DNA from: Bacteriovorax stolpii
GTDB lineage: Bacteria; Bdellovibrionota; Bacteriovoracia; Bacteriovoracales; Bacteriovoracaceae
Assembly: GCA_945890905.1 (NCBI GenBank)
Contig: CAMDDI010000051.1
Location: 1-16,225, forward strand
Direction of reading: 5' to 3'
Length of the DNA stretch: 16,225 nucleotides
Shown: piece by piece, positions 8,550 through 14,710 of the stretch
Layout of the letters: each line of letters opens with the position of its first letter
Position numbering within the stretch: the first letter of the stretch is position 1
Made by a program: the position numbers and the translations under genes
Notes under the pieces: generated by a model
Told to the model about the DNA's origin: nothing
The model's input: the letters and a program-made list of their open reading frames with translations, nothing else
The model's database searches: none

Positions 8550-9201
8550 GAATAAATGGTATAGGGAACGCAGACATAAAGTAAATGCCTTCGGGCACAC
8601 TATCAAGCTTAAGATTTTCAAGAATAAGAGCTTTCTTGAAAATTGTATTATGAATAGGTCTCTCTGAAGAACCAGGTTTAAAATCCGATGATTTCCAAGA
8701 TGTACCATAGAGATGAAAATGCTCATCTCTAACAAGAAAGTCTGCAGATTCTTGAGATAGAGTCAGCACATAATTTGGATCATGATAGCCTTGTGCATTT
8801 AAAGGACAGTTCTCAACAGTAATTAAGATTTTGGAGGGTATACTTTTTAAATTTAAATAAACAATTCTGTCTTGAATTTCTTGGACAGTTACAACCCAAT
8901 GATGGATCCCATTCCCTACGTCTTTAAAATTATTTCCGGTAAGTCTTAAGACTAATGTCTTTCCAAAAAACAGATCTTTCTTATTATCATAAAAATAATC
9001 TAAGCGCTTTCCGTCAGCATTAGTATGAGCGGGTGTTTCTAGATGAGTAAGACTATGTGATCGAATGATATGTTCGTCGTAATTTACAGGAGGGAGCTTT
9101 CCATCTTGAATTGAATAAATTGATTTCTTTTCGTAGGCATCACCTTCGGACCACATACCAGGAGATTTAAGACCAATCATAGGAGAAAGAATGTAGGGCA
9201 T
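8485..9201 (-). CDS. Cyclase family / kynurenine formamidase-like hydrolase
   Basis: A 238-residue protein from ATG 9201 (MPYILSPMIG). The frame stays open upstream into the tmRNA but cannot be coding there. The metal-site motif of the cyclase family (usual form HxGTHxDxPxH) appears as HSLTHLETPAH: His49, His53 and His59 are kept, while the usual Asp is Glu55 and the Gly is Leu. The C-terminal pattern also fits: RPIHNTIFKKALILENL and IYFMSAFPIPF followed by SPVVPVLF. Family members open amides or lactones with zinc or manganese; kynurenine formamidase is one example, but no tryptophan-degradation gene is nearby, so the substrate stays open. The start is only 44 bases from the tmRNA 3' end with a weak ribosome binding site, and its end overlaps the histidine kinase, so all three may share a transcript. 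Confidence 0.75.
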   Translation of the reverse strand: MPYILSPMIGLKSPGMWSEGDAYEKKSIYSIQDGKLPPVNYDEHIIRSHSLTHLETPAHTNADGKRLDYFYDNKKDLFFGKTLVLRLTGNNFKDVGNGIHHWVVTVQEIQDRIVYLNLKSIPSKILITVENCPLNAQGYHDPNYVLTLSQESADFLVRDEHFHLYGTSWKSSDFKPGSSERPIHNTIFKKALILENLKLDSVPEGIYFMSAFPIPFIHASESPVVPVLFTKEELLASL

Positions 9202-9225
9202 TTGAAATTTACCGGGAATGGAAAT

Positions 9226-9251
9226 CCACCAAACGAAATGTTTGATGGTGG
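9226..9251 (-). terminator. Hairpin spanning the tmRNA 3' end
   Basis: CCACC plus AAAC pairs with GTTT plus GGTGG around a 5-base loop, with a 3-base bulge. Read leftward it begins in the last bases of the tmRNA and is followed only by ATTTCC, so it would be a weak terminator. It uses the acceptor CCACCA bases, so it must compete with tRNA-like folding; it may instead guide 3' processing. Confidence 0.35.
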
Positions 9252-9609
9252 AGGTGGTGGGAATCGAACCCACGTCCGAAGAACCTTCCAGTAGAGAGTA
9301 CCACGTGCGTCTCTGATCAGTTAGGATCAATACTAGTTCCGATCTTTACTGAACCGGCAAACAGTCGTGGCTTTTAAAGAGTAACCACACCTGATCTCTT
9401 CGCGGTTTAGATTTCGAACGTTCCGCCAACGTTTTTACCGGCTTTTTGTTATCGGTGCCGGCCCCTCAGGTACTAATTTAAACTAGTTAAATTAAGCAGC
9501 CATTGCATAATCGTTGCCGATTAAAATGTGATCGATTTTTAAGAGGCCTTCGATCAACCTCTGCACGCACTCAATCCTTCTAGTTCCCCGTCGAAACCTG
9601 GGCACCCCC
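9246..9609 (-). ncRNA. ssrA: tmRNA (one-piece), tag GNDYAMAA
   Basis: This RNA rescues ribosomes stalled on broken mRNAs, together with SmpB. The 5' end GGGGGUG pairs with CACCUCC near the 3' end to form the acceptor stem, including the G3-U70 pair that alanyl-tRNA synthetase recognises. The 3' ACCA is encoded (9246-9249). The 5' domain contains CCCAGGUUUCGACGGGGAAC, close to the conserved tmRNA sequence, and the T arm reads GUGGGUUCGAUUCCCAC. The tag frame is 9518 to 9492: GGC AAC GAT TAT GCA ATG GCT GCT TAA, giving G-N-D-Y-A-M-A-A. The usual penultimate residues are Leu-Ala-Ala or Val-Ala-Ala; Met-Ala-Ala is less common. Length is 364 bases, normal for a one-piece tmRNA. A promoter lies at 9624-9652. 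Confidence 0.97.
9492..9518 (-). other. tmRNA proteolysis-tag reading frame
   Basis: Eight codons plus TAA inside ssrA encode GNDYAMAA. The resume codon is most likely GGC (9518-9516), preceded by UUAAUC. The hydrophobic -AMAA end fits recognition by ClpXP-type proteases. Confidence 0.85.
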
Positions 9610-9623
9610 GGATAAGTTTAAGA

Positions 9624-9652
9624 AGCATAGCATGTGCCCCTATTAAAGTCTA
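9624..9652 (-). promoter_or_regulatory. Probable ssrA promoter
   Basis: On the minus strand TAGACT (9652-9647) and TATGCT (9629-9624) are separated by 17 bases, a fair sigma-70 match. Transcription would start near 9617, leaving a leader of about eight bases for RNase P to remove before G1 of the tmRNA at 9609. Confidence 0.5.
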
Positions 9653-9680
9653 TAAATAGCTGGAAACTGATTATCTTAGT

Positions 9681-9716
9681 ACCTATTAAATAGGTGATAC
9701 GACCTACTAAATAGGT
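9681..9716. promoter_or_regulatory. Tandem palindromic operators of the winged-helix gene
   Basis: ACCTATTAAATAGGT at 9681-9695 is a perfect 15-base palindrome around a central A. ACCTACTAAATAGGT at 9702-9716 is the same with one base changed. The copies start 21 bases apart, two helical turns, so dimers would bind on the same face. The first covers the -35 area and the second touches the -10 (TATAAT) of the downstream gene, the expected placing for self-repression. They also lie about 70-105 bases upstream of the tmRNA start. Confidence 0.75.
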
Positions 9717-9721
9717 ATAAT
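9716..9721 (+). promoter_or_regulatory. -10 box TATAAT, leaderless promoter
   Basis: A perfect TATAAT. Seven bases separate it from ATG 9729, so transcription should begin at or next to that A and the mRNA would lack a 5' leader. The -35 is weak (GTGATA with a 16-base spacer). Confidence 0.6.
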
Positions 9722-9728
9722 GGTGGAT

Positions 9729-10082
9729 ATGATTGAAACAATATTTGGAAATGAAACTGCCGCTAAAGTTATGCTCTATCTCTTTCACTATGGAGAAGCC
9801 TACGCATCGGGGCTCTCCAAAGATATGAGCATAGCATTGAGCCAAGTTCAGAAGCAGCTGGGTCGTTTTGAAGAATCTGGAATTTTAGTGAGTAAACTTA
9901 TGGGTAAAGTGAGGATCTATTCTTTCAACCCCAAGCTTGCCGTTACAAAAAAACTTAAAGAACTCATTCAGGTATTTTACGATGCCATTCCCAAGGAGCA
10001 GAAGGAAGAACTTTTTCAAGTCAGACGCAGGCCTCGTAGAAAAGGTAAACCCGTACTATCTAAAGTAAAAAATGGAAATTGA
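9729..10082 (+). CDS. Winged-helix transcriptional regulator (ArsR/MarR-like)
   Basis: A 117-residue protein from ATG 9729. An earlier ATG at 9720 overlaps the -10 box and is unlikely. The sequence begins MIETIFGNETAAKVMLYLFHYGEAYASGL, then SIALSQVQKQLGRFEESGILVSKLMGKVRIYSFNP: helix, turn, recognition helix and beta wing of a winged-helix domain, close to small single-domain regulators that begin with a GNKTAEKVL-like helix. The tail is very basic (RRRPRRKGKP). No metal-binding Cys or His cluster is seen, so it is not an obvious metal sensor. It diverges from ssrA, and the two palindromes between them are its most likely binding sites. It probably represses itself; control of tmRNA is possible but only inferred from position. 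Confidence 0.82.
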   Translation: MIETIFGNETAAKVMLYLFHYGEAYASGLSKDMSIALSQVQKQLGRFEESGILVSKLMGKVRIYSFNPKLAVTKKLKELIQVFYDAIPKEQKEELFQVRRRPRRKGKPVLSKVKNGN

Positions 10083-10460
10083 TTTCAAGCATTGCCAGGA
10101 ATTTGTAGCAAGCCTAAAGTAGAGACAGACTAATTTGCATTGAATGATCGCCGAACTAAGAATTTTATCGGCTGCGCTGCCTTCCCAATACTTCTGATTT
10201 CAGTGGCCCTGATTCCGGAGAATGTGAAGTATTCAAGCATTTGATTCTGAGGCCAACGGCTCTCCCCTTCATCTCTCGGGCCACAGTGGTGCGGGTTTAA
10301 ATCTTCGCAAAGTTTAGAGCTACGATATTCCAGAATTCGCACGTATCTCTTAAGTCACGGCCTTTGAAGCTTTCTACAATATTTTGGATTGGAGTCGACG
10401 TGGGCGTTATCACAAACGCAGAGTTCCTGAAAAGTACTGGGCGACAAGTTCACGCTAAAT
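10083..10460. other. Intergenic stretch, no confident gene
   Basis: About 380 bases. The minus strand has a 70-codon frame (10342-10130, GTG start, only a weak AAGAG before it) with a Cys/His-containing N-terminus (LCEDLNPHHCGPRDEGES) and SGIRATEIRSIGKAAQ. I do not recognise it and cannot tell a small gene or relic from chance. No terminator, tRNA or repeat was found. Confidence 0.3.
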
Positions 10461-10901
10461 CTACTTAACTTCACAGTCCGGAATACTTGAAGCAAACTTC
10501 ATAATAAAGCGCTCATCACGGGCCTTATTGTTAAGCAGAAATTTCTCATTTTTAAATGCATGGCGCACGGGTGCAGTAATGCTGATTTTTTCTTTCGTTG
10601 AATAACCTAAAAGATCAAATCCTCTTTCAGACACCCTCACTTCTGTTTCCACCGCATCTACAAGTTCATAAGAGATCTCGTTCACGGCCCCAGAGGTCCA
10701 GATCCCGAAATTAAGCTCCAATCCTTCTCCCTGAATACTATCTGAGACTTGGTAGCCCTTATCTTTTAAGAGATCCAGAATATGGTTGCGAATAACTGCG
10801 GTTGATTGAGGAAGAGTGGCGCGAAGTGAACAATTAGAGTGCTGAATACTTGCTGCCTGAACACCTGATGTTAAAAGGGCAAGTAGTAGCAGCTTCCTCA
10901 T
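10461..10901 (-). CDS. Secreted protein of unknown function
   Basis: A 146-residue protein. ATG 10901 has AGGAG seven bases upstream, and the frame further upstream is not needed. A signal peptide (MRKLLLLALLTSGVQA) is followed by a small domain with two cysteines, one near the mature N-terminus (SNCSLRATL) and one four residues from the end (DCEVK), which could form one disulphide. The middle alternates strands and short helices (IRNHILDLLKDKGYQV, ISYELVDAVETEVRVSERG). The shape recalls small periplasmic domains that accompany envelope complexes, but no family is recognised. It diverges from the lipoprotein gene at 11086. An imperfect inverted repeat (GTGTCT/GGACAC) sits in the gap near 10987-11005. 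Confidence 0.65.
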   Translation of the reverse strand: MRKLLLLALLTSGVQAASIQHSNCSLRATLPQSTAVIRNHILDLLKDKGYQVSDSIQGEGLELNFGIWTSGAVNEISYELVDAVETEVRVSERGFDLLGYSTKEKISITAPVRHAFKNEKFLLNNKARDERFIMKFASSIPDCEVK

Positions 10902-11085
10902 GAGTGATCTCCTAGCAATATTTGTTTTTTTTAGATTATGGGTCAAAATCCCGCATGATTCCAGCCCTCTAGGTCGCAGATTACAGAGTGTCTAATTTCT
11001 GGACACCCCTTGAAGAAATTTCCACAAGGCCCAAGATTAGTCCCCCACCATGCTACATTCAACCTAACTCTATAAGGATGTTCAC

Positions 11086-11880
11086 ATGAAAAACTTATTT
11101 GCGCTTAATTTCGTATTTCTCTTTTCGACAATGACTTTGATCATTGCCTGTAACGGGTCTCATAAGTCTTCCTCATCAAAAAGTGAATCATCAGAGAAGC
11201 CTCTACTTGCTCCTCAGGTCTTGGTACCAAGCTTGATTTCTAGTTCAGAGGAAATTAAGGATACTCAGCAAGTCAATCTGCCTAACCTTATTCTTAATAG
11301 TGAAGATCGTACTGGTGAAATCATCATTCGTGATGAAGATGCTAAAGTTCTTTATAATCACATGGCAGCTAAAGAAAAAAAGGAATCGAATTTAGAGGCC
11401 ATTGGTCTTACAGCGCAAGTAGTGACTGAAGTTCGTCGTAAGAAAGGTTATGATCTTTCTTGCTGGACTATCAACATGAAGACTAATCCAAGTGTATCAA
11501 CTTATAAGTGTGCATTTAAAATTGATCACTATCATGGCAAAATTGGATGGAGAACTCTATTTGTTGAAAATGCCCGCGCGGCCATTCTGACTCGTGACTA
11601 TAACGGGCAAAGTGTTTCCATGAAAGTGGCCAATGATAATTCAAAGCCAAAATCAAAAGCGACCCTCATCATCAGAGCTGAAGCCGCTCGTGCTCTATTT
11701 TTCAGCATGGAAAACAAGCAGGATAATCTGCCATCAGGTGATCATATTGTGAACCGTGGAGATGATATTGTTTGTACTCGCAAAGAAACTCAAGAAATGT
11801 CAGCTGAAAAGAAAGCTGAGTATTTCTGCGAAGTAGTTTTTGATTATACCAACGGGAGAGCTATTTCTCAGAAGATTTAG
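11086..11880 (+). CDS. Lipoprotein with an internal duplication
   Basis: A 264-residue protein with AAGGA eight bases before ATG 11086. A lipoprotein signal ends LIIAC with the lipidated Cys at 22, and a Ser-rich, low-complexity linker follows (KSSSSKSESSEK). Two related modules come next: about 77-153 and 192-260. Each begins with an IIR-x-[DE]-x-A-[KR]-x-L-[FY] pattern (IIIRDEDAKVLYNHM; LIIRAEAARALFFSM) and ends with two cysteines around a Y-x-C-x-[FV] strand (Cys126/Cys142; Cys230/Cys248) and a G-[KR] turn. One disulphide per module is likely. Family and role are unknown; it should sit in the outer or inner membrane facing the periplasm. Its 3' end overlaps the convergent small gene at 11861 by 20 bases. 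Confidence 0.72.
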   Translation: MKNLFALNFVFLFSTMTLIIACNGSHKSSSSKSESSEKPLLAPQVLVPSLISSSEEIKDTQQVNLPNLILNSEDRTGEIIIRDEDAKVLYNHMAAKEKKESNLEAIGLTAQVVTEVRRKKGYDLSCWTINMKTNPSVSTYKCAFKIDHYHGKIGWRTLFVENARAAILTRDYNGQSVSMKVANDNSKPKSKATLIIRAEAARALFFSMENKQDNLPSGDHIVNRGDDIVCTRKETQEMSAEKKAEYFCEVVFDYTNGRAISQKI

Positions 11881-12061
11881 TACTCGCTTCCTTAGTCTCT
11901 TTAAACTTTGCCACCTGAATGGATTTGCCTTCAGGTTCAGGCTTAGATGATGACTCTTTTTTGTCTTCCCAATCAATCTTCATTCCACCCACTGTGACTC
12001 TTTCGCCAGAGAAGTATTCGTTCATATCAAAGGGTTGTTTGTTATATTGAAAGCGGCCCAT
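11861..12061 (-). CDS. Small protein with PFDMNEYFSG core, copy A
   Basis: A 66-residue protein. The start at ATG 12061 (MGRFQYNKQ) is set by AAGGA five bases upstream and by agreement with a second copy at 14431-14634. The N-terminal 30 residues are nearly the same in both: MGR-x-Q, PFDMNEYFSG-x-R and GG, then an Asp and Glu. The C-terminal half is charged, rich in Lys, Glu and Ser (KKESSSKPEPEGKS) and unlike the other copy, so probably disordered. There is no signal peptide or membrane segment. I do not recognise the family. Matching conservation at protein and codon level argues that it is a real gene. It converges on the lipoprotein gene and overlaps its end. Confidence 0.72.
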   Translation of the reverse strand: MGRFQYNKQPFDMNEYFSGERVTVGGMKIDWEDKKESSSKPEPEGKSIQVAKFKETKEASTKSSEK

Positions 12062-12199
12062 AAAAATCCTTGTTTGTGGTGAAGTCGATTCTATGCTTCT
12101 CGGATAACTTTTCAACAAAAGTAATCTTTAGTTTGTCATATGCATTTTGTCGGTCATTCTCCAGTGGGAATAAGTTCTCAATGCTGGCATCCTATCTCT

Positions 12200-13027
12200 A
12201 TGAAAAAAATAGCTTTCCTCACTTGTGACTCTCTGCCAGGTATTGCTCCTGACGATGTTTCTTTAGTAAATGAACTTACTCGAAATGGGCAATTTTTAGT
12301 CGAGACTCCTTCTTGGAGAAGTTCAACTAATTGGACTTTGTTTGATTTTGTGATTATCCGAAGCACCTGGGACTACACTTCTGCTCCTGTGGAATTTTTA
12401 AACGTACTTCAAAAAATAAGTTCCGAGACCACACTGCTCAATTCTTTTGAAGTGGTGAATTGGAATTATCACAAAGGGTATCTGAAAGAATTGGCCTCCA
12501 AAGGAATTCTCATCGTCCCGACTTTGTTTTTTTCTCATGATGAAAAAATTGAGATTCCCTCTAATTGGCCTGATAAACTTATTATCAAGCCTGCCATCTC
12601 GGCCACCTCTTCATTTACCTCTATTGTGGAGAGAGATTCTTTTCCTAAGTTGCATCCGGCCGATTGGCTATGCCAACCCTATCTGGAAAATATTACGGAG
12701 GGAGAAATCTCTCTGCACTACTTTGATGCCAAATTTAGCCACGCTTGTTTAAAGATTCCTAAATCCGGAGATTTTCGTGTGCAGGAAGATTTTGGGGGAA
12801 GAGTTGTAGGATATGCGCCAGATTCTGAGTTACTTCTTCTCGGGCAGAACATTATCAGTGCCATTCCTTTTAAGCTTCTTTACGCCCGGGTAGATCTCAT
12901 TGCCTATGAGGGAAGTTATGCCCTCATGGAGCTTGAACTCATTGAGCCATCTTTGCATTTTCGAAGCCATCCTGGATCAGAGAAAAACTTCGCCGCCGCT
13001 TTTAGTAATTTCGCGAAGGCAAAATAA
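12200..13027 (+). CDS. ATP-grasp enzyme, DcsG-like
   Basis: A 275-residue protein. ATG 12200 (MKKIAFLTCDSLPG) matches the usual start of the family, though its ribosome binding site is weak; the frame runs on upstream to 12140 without support. Family features in order: LPGIAPDD near residue 12, a DFVIIRSTWDY stretch near 50, NSFEVVNWNYHKGYL, then the ATP-grasp core with IIKPAISA, WLCQPYLENITEGEISLHYF and YALMELELIEPSLHF near the end, where the E-x-E-x-I-E-P residues bind Mg-ATP. Relatives include the cycloserine biosynthesis ligase DcsG and RimK-like ligases, which join a carboxylate to an amine or related nucleophile. No cycloserine genes are here, so the substrate is unknown. It overlaps the convergent SDR-like gene by 26 bases. 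Confidence 0.82.
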   Translation: MKKIAFLTCDSLPGIAPDDVSLVNELTRNGQFLVETPSWRSSTNWTLFDFVIIRSTWDYTSAPVEFLNVLQKISSETTLLNSFEVVNWNYHKGYLKELASKGILIVPTLFFSHDEKIEIPSNWPDKLIIKPAISATSSFTSIVERDSFPKLHPADWLCQPYLENITEGEISLHYFDAKFSHACLKIPKSGDFRVQEDFGGRVVGYAPDSELLLLGQNIISAIPFKLLYARVDLIAYEGSYALMELELIEPSLHFRSHPGSEKNFAAAFSNFAKAK

Positions 13028-13655
13028 AATCGTCGTAAAAGGTTTTCTCTGTTTTAGAATCCTCAAAGACAAAATCTGCTCCTGTGAGATCTTCTGAAAT
13101 TTGCCAGAGCTTATAAGCAATCCCTGGGGTTTCAGGACGGGCCCAATTGGAATTGATCTTATCATCAGCATAACTTTTAAGCTTTAAACCGCTGGATTTG
13201 ATTCTGCGCTCAAGCTCTCCAGAAAAAAGCAGTAAGGCGAGCATGGACTGGCCATAGGCCTTTTCTGGGATGTAATTTCTCTCCCCCTGCAAATCTGCAA
13301 AATCAATGGTGGCATCCAAGTGAGACAAGTCACAGTGGCACAAGATCTCAGCTCCTGGTGAATTTTTCAGGAGCGGAAACAAGTAGGCCGTCAGAGCAAA
13401 GTGACCCAAGTAATTAGTGGCAAAAGTTTTTTCAAATCCATCTACGGATAATTCTCTCTGATGAATATTTTTGATTTCCCGGTTATTGACTAAAAGATCA
13501 AGGGTTGAATGTTCACGGATTATTTTTTTGGAAAATTGATAGACTGATTCTAAATCCGCCAAATCCAGTTCTTCCTTGGCAAAAATCACAGTCTCATAGG
13601 ATTTTGCAACTTCTTGATGGTCACCCGTGACAATTGCTGTTTTTCCTCTTCTCAT
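13002..13655 (-). CDS. Degenerate SDR-fold protein, probable pseudoenzyme
   Basis: A 217-residue protein from ATG 13655, which has a perfect AGGAGG about six bases upstream. It is clearly related to the retinol-dehydrogenase-like short-chain dehydrogenases: VTG, LDLADLESV, LDLLVNN, FATNYLGHF (Asn81), IDFADLQGERNY and KAYGQS. Its working parts are missing. TG at 10-11 is not followed by the Gly-rich xxxGxG loop, and about 25-30 residues that would form it and the next strand are absent. NNAG is NNRE (57-60). The Ser region reads LCHCDLSH, and YxxxK is Tyr134-GQS-Met138. It cannot be expected to bind NAD(P) in the usual way. The clean frame and strong ribosome binding site suggest it is still expressed, perhaps with a non-enzymatic role. 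It converges on the ATP-grasp gene. Confidence 0.78.
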   Translation of the reverse strand: MRRGKTAIVTGDHQEVAKSYETVIFAKEELDLADLESVYQFSKKIIREHSTLDLLVNNREIKNIHQRELSVDGFEKTFATNYLGHFALTAYLFPLLKNSPGAEILCHCDLSHLDATIDFADLQGERNYIPEKAYGQSMLALLLFSGELERRIKSSGLKLKSYADDKINSNWARPETPGIAYKLWQISEDLTGADFVFEDSKTEKTFYDDFILPSRNY

Positions 13656-13815
13656 GGATCCTCCTCTAGTTGAATTCAACGGTAACTCCATTTGACCCTG
13701 AGAGATAGCAATCTAATCCAAATTATGAATGAAGAAGCCTGAGTTGAAAGGATTTTATGGTGAGCTTGAGTTAAGATTTCGCAGAAATAGTTTAGAATGA
13801 AAGCAGGAGAATTTT

Positions 13816-14061
13816 ATGCAAATGATATTCACTATGATTTTACTCACACTTTCTTATCACTGTTTTGCCGATCGCTATGTGCCAGATGAAAATCACAATC
13901 CTATTGAAATTCAAAAGCAAGAGGCCCGGGAACAGATGCGTGAAGAAGCTCCTTTTCACAGTGGGCACAAGCTCGACATGAAGAAGAAAAAGCCCAAGGA
14001 CGTGGACTACAATTCCATTGATAAAAAGCTCATGGACAAGATCTCGCCAGATGGTCCATAA
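13816..14061 (+). CDS. Small exported charged protein
   Basis: An 81-residue protein from ATG 13816, with AGGAGA five bases upstream. A signal peptide (MQMIFTMILLTLSYHCFA) precedes a hydrophilic, mostly disordered-looking body of about 63 residues: DRYVPDENHNPIE, a Glu/Arg-rich helix (KQEAREQMREEAPF) and a Lys block (MKKKKPKDVDYNSIDKKL). The mature part has no Cys. I do not recognise a family. The stop is seven bases before the mgsA start, so the two are probably one transcript with coupled translation. Confidence 0.65.
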   Translation: MQMIFTMILLTLSYHCFADRYVPDENHNPIEIQKQEAREQMREEAPFHSGHKLDMKKKKPKDVDYNSIDKKLMDKISPDGP

Positions 14062-14068
14062 TTTTTGA

Positions 14069-14434
14069 ATGAAGAAAAATATTGCTCTCATCGCTCACGA
14101 TAACCTCAAACCTGCCATGGTGGAATGGGCCCGCGCTCATCAAACTGCTCTTGGGTCAAGCCATCTCTTCGCTACCGGAACTACGGGTTCACTGATTGAG
14201 ACCGAAGTGGGACTCTCCATCACTAAATTTAAGTCTGGACCACTAGGCGGAGACCAGCAAATTGGTGCAGGAATTGCTGAGGGTAAGATTGATATGGTGA
14301 TTTTTTTCTGGGATCCACTTCAGCCACACTCTCACGATGTGGACGTGAAAGCACTTTTGCGAATAGCGGTGGTCTACAATATTCCTATGGCCTGTAATCT
14401 GGCCACGGCCAATATGATGGTTGCTTCTCTTTAG
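14069..14434 (+). CDS. mgsA: Methylglyoxal synthase, short form
   Basis: This 121-residue enzyme turns dihydroxyacetone phosphate into methylglyoxal and phosphate, bypassing lower glycolysis. The match to the E. coli enzyme is plain: IALIAHDN with His10, ATGTTG phosphate loop at 35-40, SGPLGGDQQIGA with catalytic Asp62, FFWDPL, His89 and Asp92 in HDVDVKALLR, and YNIPMACNLATAN. Every catalytic residue I can place is kept. The protein ends at VASL, around 20 residues short of the E. coli protein, lacking its C-terminal tail. The ribosome binding site is poor, so translation probably depends on the small gene ending seven bases upstream. Its stop overlaps the convergent gene at 14431 by four bases. 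Confidence 0.93.
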   Translation: MKKNIALIAHDNLKPAMVEWARAHQTALGSSHLFATGTTGSLIETEVGLSITKFKSGPLGGDQQIGAGIAEGKIDMVIFFWDPLQPHSHDVDVKALLRIAVVYNIPMACNLATANMMVASL

Positions 14435-14634
14435 TAGTAGAGATCAATGCCATTGATCGTTTTTAGAATGTCGCGAATTTCACGGATTATTTTTTTTTCA
14501 GTAGGCTCTGACTTATTAGAAGTCTCAGGAATTGTCTCTTCCATATCATAATCACGGCCACCCAAAACAGTTCGCTGTCCTGAAAAGTATTCGTTCATAT
14601 CAAAGGGGTGTGAAGTTTGCTGAGCGCGGCCCAT
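14431..14634 (-). CDS. Small protein with PFDMNEYFSG core, copy B
   Basis: A 67-residue protein. The start at ATG 14634 (MGRAQQTSH) has a perfect AGGAGG five bases upstream. It shares MGR-x-Q, PFDMNEYFSG-x-R and a GG with copy A at 11861-12061; the eight codons for PFDMNEYF differ by a single third-position base. After residue 30 the two diverge, but both tails are Glu/Lys/Ser/Thr-rich (here ETSNKSEPTEKK) and this one ends in a likely helix (IIREIRDILKTI) and LYY. No signal peptide or membrane helix. No family is recognised. The locus converges on mgsA. Confidence 0.75.
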   Translation of the reverse strand: MGRAQQTSHPFDMNEYFSGQRTVLGGRDYDMEETIPETSNKSEPTEKKIIREIRDILKTINGIDLYY

Positions 14635-14710
14635 AGGCCCTCCTGTAAAGTTAAACGCAATATAGGAGAATATTTCTCGCTCAGCAACTAAATACAATAT
14701 TAAGAATAGG

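Noticed and set aside
9202..9330. Upstream extension of the cyclase-family frame into ssrA
   Set aside because: These codons come from the tmRNA 3' end and acceptor stem; homology begins at MPYILSP.
9720..9728. ATG 9720 as start of the winged-helix gene
   Set aside because: It overlaps the TATAAT box; ATG 9729 fits both the promoter spacing and the family N-terminus.
10130..10342. 70-codon minus-strand frame after the winged-helix gene
   Set aside because: GTG start with a weak ribosome binding site and no recognised family; left as undecided intergenic sequence.
12140..12199. N-terminal extension of the ATP-grasp protein
   Set aside because: No ribosome binding site, and family members begin at MKKIAFLTC.
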